Below are positions 1 to 6,600 of a stretch of 11,031 bases of DNA, in pieces. Under the pieces are notes generated by a model. The model had not been told where the DNA came from. It was given only the letters and a program-made list of their open reading frames with translations, and searched no databases. The position numbers were made by a program, and so were the translations under genes. The stretch's first letter is position 1; the number at the start of each line of letters is the position of its first letter. This stretch comes from Bog-159 sp049514955. GTDB taxonomy: Bacteria > Acidobacteriota > Terriglobia > Bryobacterales > Bryobacteraceae. Location of the stretch: assembly GCA_049514955.1 (NCBI GenBank), contig JBEKUO010000335.1, forward strand, positions 1 to 11,031, in the 5' to 3' direction.

Positions 1-1090
1 AACGCGTGCGCTCTTCCACAGTCTTCTCCGCCTGATGCAGATACTCGACGCATTGCGTCAGTTCCTGCACTTTCGCGGCGAGCGCGGTGTCCACGTGCTG
101 CGCCCATTCAGTCGCCGCGCCGAGCTCCGCTTGCAATTTCACTATCTGCGCGCCGCCCGCCGCCAGCTCCTGGTTCAGCTTCTCCGCCCAGCGGTTGCGC
201 TCTTCCAACTCTCCGATCAGGTTCCGATGCTCCTGGTCGAGCTTCACCAACTCCTGCTTTGCGGCCTCCAGCCAAGCGTTCTTCTGCCGCAGCTCGCCTT
301 CGAGCAGGGCGATATGCGCCTCGCGCTCGCGCAAAACGTTTGCCGCGCTGGGAATGTAGACAAACGTCCGATCGCTGGCTTGCGGACTGGTGGGGCAGGC
401 GCTTCCGCCTGCCAACCGCGACTCTCGGCGACTGTGGAGCGCGCATACCGCCACGAAGAAATGCGACTCCGCGGGCGGCGTCTCACCGCCATCCACGCGA
501 ACCTCGGCGGCATCTTCCCACTCCACCGGACGGAACACGACGCCCTCCACGTGGTTCTCCAGAAACAGCGAAACAATCGGGAAAACCGCCGACAACTCTG
601 CGCAAAACTCCTCGAATTCGAACTCGTGCGCATGAAATGGATTGGGACCCACGCGGCCGCGCGATTCCGCGTAATAGCGCTTGTTGGGCGTCGAAACCAC
701 GAATTGACCGCCCGGCGCCAGCACGCGCCGCGCCTCCAGCAAGAAATCCCGCCAATCGCGCAAGTGCTCGATCACTTCGAAGGCCACCACCAGATCGAAG
801 GCCGCGTCCCTATGCGGCAGCGCGCCACAGGAAGCCCGCTCGAAATAGAGGTTCGCCAACCGATAGCGCTCGCGCGCATAGGCCACCGCCTCCGCCGCAA
901 TATCCGCGCCCACCACCGCACGCGCCGATTCCGCCAGTTCCGCCGAGCCGTAGCCCGTGCCGCATCCCGCATCCAGCACACGCTTGCCGCACGCCAGCCG
1001 CGCCGCGAATGCGTAGCGCGCCAGATGTTCGTTCAGCAGGTCCCTATCCACCTGGTCCGGGATCACGCGCTCGCCGGTGAATTCAAACAA
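1..1090 (-). CDS. SAM-dependent methyltransferase with C-terminal coiled coil (3' part beyond the window)
   Basis: The reading frame is open from 1090 to the left edge, giving 363 codons, so the C-terminus is missing. Residues 1-220 form a class I methyltransferase: a family-typical N-terminus (FEFTGERVIPDQ), SAM-binding motif I VLDAGCGTG at 38-46, the acidic ribose-binding residue in GADI at 61-64, and a later VVAFEVIEHL stretch. Residues 253-363 are rich in E, Q, K, A and L with heptad character and no proline, so a coiled coil. The linker (224-237) is encoded by a palindromic repeat. The TTG start at 1090 is chosen because GGAG lies 7 nt upstream and the family N-terminus follows at once; an in-frame ATG at 1135 is the alternative. 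The gene overlaps the end of the Wzt-like gene by 8 nt, which suggests translational coupling. A role in modifying a surface glycan is inferred from that neighbour; the substrate is unknown. A glycosyltransferase domain could follow outside the window. Confidence 0.85.
   Translation of the reverse strand, partial: MFEFTGERVIPDQVDRDLLNEHLARYAFAARLACGKRVLDAGCGTGYGSAELAESARAVVGADIAAEAVAYARERYRLANLYFERASCGALPHRDAAFDLVVAFEVIEHLRDWRDFLLEARRVLAPGGQFVVSTPNKRYYAESRGRVGPNPFHAHEFEFEEFCAELSAVFPIVSLFLENHVEGVVFRPVEWEDAAEVRVDGGETPPAESHFFVAVCALHSRRESRLAGGSACPTSPQASDRTFVYIPSAANVLREREAHIALLEGELRQKNAWLEAAKQELVKLDQEHRNLIGELEERNRWAEKLNQELAAGGAQIVKLQAELGAATEWAQHVDTALAAKVQELTQCVEYLHQAEKTVEERTR
389..421. repeat. Palindromic interspersed repeat, copy 1 (inside a gene)
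   Basis: This 33-nt segment matches 2775-2807 at 31 of 33 positions. Its core is a perfect hairpin: arms GGCAGGCG (394-401) and CGCCTGCC (406-413) around a 4-nt loop, CTTC. It lies wholly inside the methyltransferase gene and is read in frame as a glycine/alanine/serine-rich stretch between the catalytic domain and the coiled coil. The structure is REP-like; no associated transposase is present. Confidence 0.8.
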
Positions 1091-2399
1091 CGCCGCGCTC
1101 CGTGAGTTGCGGCGCTCGGGCCGCGAGCCGCGCATTCACCTCCACGCGGCACGGCAGGCGCAGAAATCCGTAGATCTGGCCCTCGGAGTGGCCCATCTGC
1201 AAGGCGATGGCATTGTCGATCCAGTCGCACATCTTGTAGCCTAACAGCGTGCCATCCGCGATGGCCGGCGAGAAGGAAAACGAAGACGGATACAGCTCCG
1301 GCATGTCAAGGTGAAAGTCCACCGTGTAGATGTCGCCCGCATTCATCATGGGCAGGTCGTGACCCTCGCGCGCCGTGTTGGTTCCCGAGAAGTCGATGCC
1401 CAGGTGATTGCGCATCATGAATCCCACGATGGGCTGCGAGATCTCTGCGCGCGCCCGCACGCTGATCCGCACGGTGACGCGCTGGGATGGCTCCAGAAGG
1501 TGCACCGGATTGCCCTGCCCATCCATTACGGCGATTCCCAACACCTCCGCGCGGCCGTCGCCATGACGGTGGTCGATATTCGGAATCTGCTCAACCACCT
1601 CCGGGGCGCACACCCGCTCCCCGCCGCGCGCGCGTTCGGGCGAGCCCTTCAGCATCAGGTATGCCGAGTCTTTTTCCACCATGGCCGCCAGGTACTTGGC
1701 CACCACTCGGTCCGTTTCCCCGATCTCGCGTATGCGCCCATGGTCCAGCCACAGGGCCCGGTCGCCGATCGCCTTCACATCGCCGATGGCGTGGGAGACG
1801 AACAGAATGGTAATGCCGCGCGCGCGCAACTCGTGTACTTTGCGCATGCATCGCTGCCGGAAGTAGATATCGCCGACCGCCAGGGCTTCGTCCACCAGCA
1901 AGATTTCGGGGTCGACGTTGATGGCCACGGCGAATGCCAGCCTCACCACCATGCCGCTCGAATACGTTTTCACCGGCTGGTTGATGAACTCGCCGATCTC
2001 CGCGAAGTCCGCGATGTCTTTGTATCGTTCGTCGATCTGCCTGGTGCTCAAACCCAGAATCGATCCGTTCAGATAGACGTTGTCGCGGCCGGTGAATTCG
2101 GGATTGAATCCGGCGCCCAGCTCCAACAGCGCCGATACGCGCCCGCTCACCGCCAGCGAACCGCGGCTGGGAAGCAGAATGCCCGCCACCATTTGCAGCA
2201 GCGTGCTCTTGCCGGAGCCGTTTTCGCCAATGATGCAGAAGGTCTCGCCGCGCCGGGTCTCGAAGCTCACATCGTGGAGCGCCCAGAAATCCTTGTGCAG
2301 CTTCCGCCGGTTGAACGAGAGCAACTCCTTCAGCCGGTCGCCCGGCGAGTCGTAGATGGAGTAGCTCTTCGAGACACCCTGGAATTCGACGGCATTCAC
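1083..2399 (-). CDS. Wzt-like ABC transporter ATP-binding protein for polysaccharide export
   Basis: This 438-aa protein is the cytoplasmic ATPase of a polysaccharide exporter. It shows Walker A GENGSGKST (58-66), a family-typical LLELGAGFNPEFTGRDN segment (92-107 region), the signature YSSGM (146-150), Walker B ILLVDEAL (166-173) and the H-loop histidine in FVSHA (H203). The segment after Walker A is characteristic of the Wzt/TagH/RfbE subfamily. Residues from about 285 to 420 form an extra C-terminal domain of the Wzt kind, which in studied Wzt proteins binds the modified end of the exported glycan; length fits long Wzt proteins of about 430 aa. The GTG start at 2399 begins the ABC fold (VNAVEFQGVSKSYS). 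The frame extends to an ATG at 2519, but those 40 residues look non-coding. The ribosome-binding site is weak (AGGCGA). The partner permease (Wzm) is not in the window. The stop codon overlaps the methyltransferase start. Confidence 0.92.
   Translation of the reverse strand: MNAVEFQGVSKSYSIYDSPGDRLKELLSFNRRKLHKDFWALHDVSFETRRGETFCIIGENGSGKSTLLQMVAGILLPSRGSLAVSGRVSALLELGAGFNPEFTGRDNVYLNGSILGLSTRQIDERYKDIADFAEIGEFINQPVKTYSSGMVVRLAFAVAINVDPEILLVDEALAVGDIYFRQRCMRKVHELRARGITILFVSHAIGDVKAIGDRALWLDHGRIREIGETDRVVAKYLAAMVEKDSAYLMLKGSPERARGGERVCAPEVVEQIPNIDHRHGDGRAEVLGIAVMDGQGNPVHLLEPSQRVTVRISVRARAEISQPIVGFMMRNHLGIDFSGTNTAREGHDLPMMNAGDIYTVDFHLDMPELYPSSFSFSPAIADGTLLGYKMCDWIDNAIALQMGHSEGQIYGFLRLPCRVEVNARLAARAPQLTERGVV
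1098..1101 (-). promoter_or_regulatory. Ribosome binding site for the methyltransferase TTG start
   Basis: GGAG on the minus strand lies 7 nt before TTG at 1090 and inside the last codons of the Wzt-like gene. It decides the start choice and supports coupling of the two genes. Confidence 0.6.
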
Positions 2400-2611
2400 G
2401 TTCGGTCGCCTGAGACTGCCTGGAAAACAATCAGTGTAGCGGAAGTGGACGGGGGGATGGGAGGGCTCAGTCACTATCGTCGAAAAAAAACCCAGCCGCC
2501 GTCCAGCCCAACAATTCAACTACCTACAGCCCCTCCCTCATCCCGTAGCGCCAGAATCCGGAGGCCACCGTGCTACTGTCAGTGCAGAAGAGCGGTTACG
2601 CGCAAACGAAA

Positions 2612-2655
2612 TTCGACACTTTTCGACATATTCGACACTTCCTGAAAAAAGTGTC
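2612..2655. promoter_or_regulatory. TTCGACA repeat array with terminal inverted repeat
   Basis: TTCGACA occurs at 2612, 2622 and 2631, spaced 10 and 9 nt, close to one DNA helical turn. The last unit also forms the left arm of a 7-bp stem, GACACTT (2634-2640) with AAGTGTC (2649-2655), around an 8-nt loop. It lies about 215 nt upstream of the Wzt-like start. It could be a multi-site operator or part of an interspersed repeat; nothing in the sequence separates the two. Confidence 0.5.
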
Positions 2656-2700
2656 TAGCCTCAAGACTCGCCTCCGTGGCGTAGGCACTCTTGCCGGCTC

Positions 2701-2829
2701 CAGGCGGGCTTTGCTCGCCTCTGGCGTTTCTACATTTTCCCAAAGAGTGCCTTGGTGGCACTGCTGTACAAGAAGGTGGGGCAGGCGCTTTCGCCTGCCA
2801 ACAGCGAGTTTTTGCGCGCTTATCGCGCC
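2701..2829. repeat. Cluster of four short hairpins
   Basis: Within 129 nt there are four stem-loops: AGGCG/CGCCT (2702-2706 with 2716-2720), AGTGCC/GGCACT (2746-2751 with 2757-2762), GGCAGGCG/CGCCTGCC (2780-2787 with 2792-2799) and GCGCG/CGCGC (2814-2818 with 2824-2828). Loops are 4-9 nt. None is followed by a thymine run, so they are unlikely to be intrinsic terminators. A composite REP-like (BIME-like) element is the simplest reading. Confidence 0.55.
2775..2807. repeat. Palindromic interspersed repeat, copy 2 (intergenic)
   Basis: The segment is the partner of 389-421 with two differences: loop base T for C, and A for C four bases after the right arm. The hairpin arms (2780-2787 and 2792-2799) are identical to copy 1, and the orientation is the same on the plus strand. 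Confidence 0.8.
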
Positions 2830-3117
2830 AGGGACTTCGCTCGAGAGAGGTCAGAAGTTGCTTCAAAATCTTCGGAGGAGGGAAAACCAAACGCGGGGAC
2901 CGCAATAAAATCGGAGAGGGCGGCCGCCAGATCCTGCTGTACGTTCCTATTCCGGCCGGTGGAGTTTTTTCGATTGCGGTGCAAGTACCGCGGCGCCTGG
3001 TGCAAATGTGAATTGCGTGTGGCGCGTCACCACTCAGCAGCCGGTCAGCCGAGGAAGCCGGTAGCCGCCCTTTTTGTGGACTGGTTCTATGTAACTTCCT
3101 CCTTTTCCAAGTGGGCT

Positions 3118-3156
3118 CCCTCTATGAGGGATCACGTACTCCCCTTTCTCAAGGGG
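3118..3156. repeat. Double hairpin
   Basis: Two perfect stem-loops stand 10 nt apart: CCCTC/GAGGG (3118-3122 with 3126-3130, loop of 3) and CCCCTT/AAGGGG (3141-3146 with 3151-3156, loop of 4). The stretch beginning near 3099 (CTCCTTTTCCAAGTGGG) is an imperfect version of the second hairpin, which suggests a degenerate tandem unit. There is no T-tract, so a terminator is not supported. Confidence 0.5.
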
Positions 3157-3199
3157 CCTTGCGGAAAGAGCAGCCACCTTCGCTTCTCTCTCCACCTTC

Positions 3200-3228
3200 A
3201 ATATGCACCCGTCGAGGCGGGCTGTCAA
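3200..3228 (-). promoter_or_regulatory. Sigma70-like promoter, minus strand, no clear gene
   Basis: TTGACA (3228-3223) is followed after a 17-nt spacer by CATATT (3205-3200). The -35 box is a perfect consensus and the -10 box matches four of six. Transcription would run leftward from about 3192 through the double hairpin. The nearest same-strand gene starts about 790 nt further on, so this is either a very distant promoter for the Wzt-like operon, a small RNA promoter, or chance. Confidence 0.35.
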
Positions 3229-3254
3229 GTCGGGGGCGAATAATATTTCAGGAT

Positions 3255-3289
3255 GCGTGGGTCCGATTATCGGAAGCTAACCGCCACGC
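3255..3289. repeat. Nested stem-loop
   Basis: Outer arms GCGTGG (3255-3260) and CCACGC (3284-3289) enclose an inner hairpin TCCGA/TCGGA (3262-3266 with 3270-3274) with a 3-nt loop. It is a compact two-level structure in non-coding DNA. No function is assigned. Confidence 0.4.
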
Positions 3290-3336
3290 GTTCGGAATTA
3301 CGGCTACGTATTGGAGCACCGCTTGCTAACGGGCGC

Positions 3337-3372
3337 GGCTCTGAGCGGAGCCACGACCGTCAGGGAGTGGTC
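3337..3372. repeat. REP-like hairpin pair
   Basis: GGCTC/GAGCC (3337-3341 with 3348-3352) is followed directly by GACC/GGTC (3355-3358 with 3369-3372). I have an unverified recollection that similar GGAGCC-ACGACCGT-AGGGAG sequences recur between genes in acidobacterial genomes; only one copy is in this window. Confidence 0.4.
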
Positions 3373-3619
3373 TTCCCGACATACGAGACCGCATTTAAAG
3401 AAATCGTGTACTAAGCGCCACGCGGCTGGCCGGCTTCACCGCATGCTCACGCGACGTAGCCCCGCCCAGACGGGTAGTCTCCGACATCGCCTGCTTGCGG
3501 CCGCGAGTTCCCCGGCTCCGGCCGTTGCGTGATTGCGCCGCCGCCCCCGCCGGAAAGTGCGCCCGCCACGACTGCGCAACCACGACTGAAAAGCCTGCAA
3601 ATCCGCGGCGCAACGACTC

Positions 3620-3648
3620 TTGACACGCCCCCCGCAACCTGGAATACT
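3620..3648 (+). promoter_or_regulatory. Sigma70-type promoter of the TonB-dependent receptor gene
   Basis: TTGACA (3620-3625) is a perfect -35 box, spaced 17 nt from the -10-like AATACT (3643-3648, four of six). A start near 3655 would give a 5' leader of about 45 nt before the ATG at 3700. Confidence 0.6.
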
Positions 3649-3689
3649 GGTTGCCTTCACGAAATTTCGTCACTCGCACGGGTGGCGTT

Positions 3690-3694
3690 GGAGG
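3690..3694 (+). promoter_or_regulatory. Ribosome binding site of the receptor gene
   Basis: GGAGG lies 5 nt before ATG at 3700. It fixes the start there rather than at the upstream in-frame ATG at 3529, because the signal peptide begins at 3700. Confidence 0.75.
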
Positions 3695-3699
3695 GGTCG

Positions 3700-6600
3700 A
3701 TGATCGCCAGAAAAACATTGCTCGTGTTGTTTGTTTGCGCCTCTGTATTTTTCCTCTGTCCGTTCGTGTACGGCCAGGCGACCGGCAGCATTTCAGGCAC
3801 CGTAACGGACCCCACCGGATCCGTAGTTGCCGGGGCCAAGGTGACCGTCACAGCGCCCACCATGGGAGTTTCCCGCGATGCCACGACCGACGATTCGGGG
3901 CATTACCTAGTTCCTCTGCTGCCGGTCGCGGAATTCACCGTGCGCGTGGAATTCCAGGGTTTTCAGCCAGCCGAAAGCAAGGACGTGCGCCTGCAGGTGG
4001 ATGAACATCGCGAAGTGGACTTCAGGCTGGTCCCCGCGTCCGTGAAAGAGAGCGTGGAAGTAGCCGCAACCGCTATTGCAGTCGAGACCAGCAACCCGAC
4101 CCTGGGCCAGGTGATCACTTCCCAGCAGGTTGCCGAGCTCCCGTTGAACGGCCGCGACTTTGTCCAGTTGGCGACGCTCACGCCCGGCACCATTACGGAA
4201 ACCAATCCGCAAAGCTTTTTCAATGGCGGCCCCAGCAGCGAAGTCTCGGCGCGCGGATCTTTCTCGCTCTCGGTGGGCGGGTCCCGCGCCAACTCCACGG
4301 ATTGGCTGTACGACGGCAACGACAACAACGAACTCACCGCCGGCGGCATCGCCATCCTGCCTTCAATCGACGCCATCCAGGAATTCAAGGTCCTGACTTA
4401 CAACTACTCCGCCGAATATGGCACGCGCGCGGGCCCCACCGTCCTGGTAACGACTAAATCGGGGTCCAACGACTTCCACGGCTCCCTGTTCGAGTTTTTC
4501 CGCAACACGGACCTGGACGCGCGCAGCTTCTTCGCCACCTCCACTGAAAAATTCAACTTGAATCAGTTCGGCGGCTCGCTGGGCGGGCCGATCTGGAAAA
4601 ACAAGACGTTCTTCTTCGCCGACTATCAGGCCAAAATGCAGCGGCACGGAATTCCGTATGTGGGCTTGGTGCCCACGGCTGCGATGCGCAACGGCGATTT
4701 TACGGACGACGCATTCGGCAATCCGAATTCCGCAGTCCTGAATAACCCTTATGTGACCACGCAGACTTCCACCGGGGCTCTGGTAAACCACCCCTTCATG
4801 TGCGATGGCTCGGGTAACGCACTCCCCGCGGCCCCTGACGGTAGTCAGTCGCCGGGCACCCCGTGCAACAAGATTCCGGCGGGCCTGATCAATCCCATCG
4901 GCCAGGCGATGATTAACCTCTACCCTCTCCCAAATGCCAACAACGCGGCGCTCGGCTACAACTATGTAAACGAGCCGGTGAGGAAGCTCAATGAAGGCGA
5001 GTTCGACATCCGGCTGGACCACAACTTCTCCGCCAAAGACTCCATGTTCGCGCGCTTCAGCTACGATCAGGCGGTTTCGTTCGTTCCGGGCGGTTCGCCC
5101 GGCTTCGCCGAACAGAGCGCTTTTGCCAGCACGGAGAACATCGACAATCATGGCCGCAACGCGGCGCTTTCCGAAACGCATATCTTCTCAGCCCGGACTG
5201 TGAATCAATTCAGCATCGGTTTTAACCGGATCATCGACTACTTCACGTCTTACGGCAGCGGAACGTGTGAGGCCACCAAGCTCGGAATTCCGGGCGCCAA
5301 CTCAACTCCCACCAACCCATTGGAGGGCGCCAACAGTTGCGGGTTGACCTCGACGGAGTTGCTTGGCTACTGGTCGCTGGGCGATCGCGGATACTCTCCG
5401 TTTCTCGGCGGAACCAACGTTTTCTCGATCTCGGACTCTTTCGACATGGTTCGCGGCAAACACGACATCCGGATCGGAGGCAATATTCGCGCCAACCAGT
5501 TGAATGTCCTGGCCGTCGGCTTCCAGGACGGATATTGGGAAATGACCGGCGATTGGGGCGGAGACCCCGCCGCGTCGTTGTTGATGGGCTTCAGCGATTT
5601 GGCCATCCACGATCAAACGTTCGACGGCGATGTTACCGGGCGGCGCTGGAAAATGTACCGTCCGTTTGTGCAGGACGATTGGCGCGTGACTAAGGATCTG
5701 ACATTAAATCTAGGATTGGCCTGGGCCGTGGTTACACCTGAGAGCGAGGCCTTCAACCGTCAGGCAAATTTCGTTTTGGACACCCAGACGTTCCTGATCG
5801 CAGGGCAAAACGCCAATAAATACGCTGGCGTAAATTTGGATTGGACGGCGTTTGAGCCGCGCATTGGTTTGGCCTGGAAACCCTTGGGCAGTCAGACTAC
5901 CGTGCTGCGCGGAGGTTATGCGATCTTTCATGATTCCTCCTGGAACATGGGCGCCCAGGGCTTGTGGCAAAACCCACCCTATTACTACGAGTCTGACGCA
6001 TTTGCGTTTGGCGGCGGATGTCCATTTGCCACTTCCGCCTGCGCCACCGTGTCTGGACTGACGCCTACCGGGATCAGTCTGTCGTCCGGCTTCCCCATTG
6101 TCAGCTCGTCGCCCCCTCCAGGGGATTTCACGGGTACCATCAATTCGATGAACCTCAACTTCAAGCAGGGTATGGTGCAACAGTTCAACGTGAATGTGGA
6201 ACACCAACTGCCCGGGCAGGTGTTGTTGACGGCCGGATACGCGGGGTCCCGTGCTTCCCACATTCTGGTGTATGGCAATAACTTGAACGTGCCCTCGCCC
6301 GCTGCTTGCGGCGTAGTCGCCGGATACACCCTAGGTTGCGGCCCGGGCGGATCGGCTTTCGGCATTCCGGAGACAAACTTCCCTTACTCGACCGTGGATA
6401 ACATGACCGACGACGGGAGAGCTCATTACAATTCGCTTCAAATTAAGGCTGAAACCAAGAGCGCCAGGCATGGTCTCTATGCATTAATTGGCTATACTTA
6501 CGCCCGGAACTACGACACAGGATATACAGACGGCTTGGGCAGCAACTTGGGCGCGACTTACTATCCGCTGCCCGGGTGGCAACAATTGGATTGGGGTTTG

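Larger units (their letters stand above)
2400..3699. other. 1.3-kb repeat-rich intergenic region between divergent genes
   Basis: No convincing gene was found. Open frames exist on both strands (for example 2579-2905 minus and 2752-3243 plus) but they run through hairpin repeats, have low-complexity composition, resemble no family and lack good ribosome-binding sites. The region contains a TTCGACA array, at least seven short hairpins, a possible orphan minus-strand promoter and the receptor promoter. A weak -10-like TACACT at 2433-2438 (minus) could start the Wzt-like transcript about 27 nt before its GTG, but no -35 box accompanies it. Confidence 0.75.

Noticed and set aside
35..1105. Plus-strand open frame (356 codons) opposite the methyltransferase
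   Set aside because: The minus-strand frame encodes clear SAM-binding motifs and a coiled coil; the plus frame is arginine-rich with no recognisable family.
2400..2519. N-terminal extension of the Wzt-like protein to ATG 2519
   Set aside because: The 40 added residues do not resemble ABC ATPases and the usual N-terminus begins exactly at the GTG at 2399.
2612..2640. CRISPR-like array
   Set aside because: Units are only 7-9 nt and spaced by 2-3 nt; there are no spacers and no cas genes.
1311..2645. Long plus-strand open frame (444 codons)
   Set aside because: It is antisense to the Wzt-like gene, whose motifs are unambiguous; the frame is histidine/arginine-rich shadow typical of GC-rich DNA.
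2579..2905. Minus-strand open frame of 108 codons in the intergenic region
   Set aside because: It is built from hairpin repeats and the TTCGACA array; its composition is not protein-like and no start signal is seen.
3141..3156. Intrinsic terminator
   Set aside because: The stem is perfect but no thymine run follows on either strand.
2752..3243. Plus-strand open frame of 163 codons in the intergenic region
   Set aside because: It runs through several hairpins and has no ribosome-binding site, signal peptide or family resemblance.
3240..3530. tRNA or other known structural RNA
   Set aside because: No cloverleaf or T-loop consensus (GGTTCGAATCC) could be assembled from the hairpins.
3529..3699. 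N-terminal extension of the receptor to ATG 3529
   Set aside because: The added part contains the promoter, and a strong GGAGG plus signal peptide mark the start at 3700.
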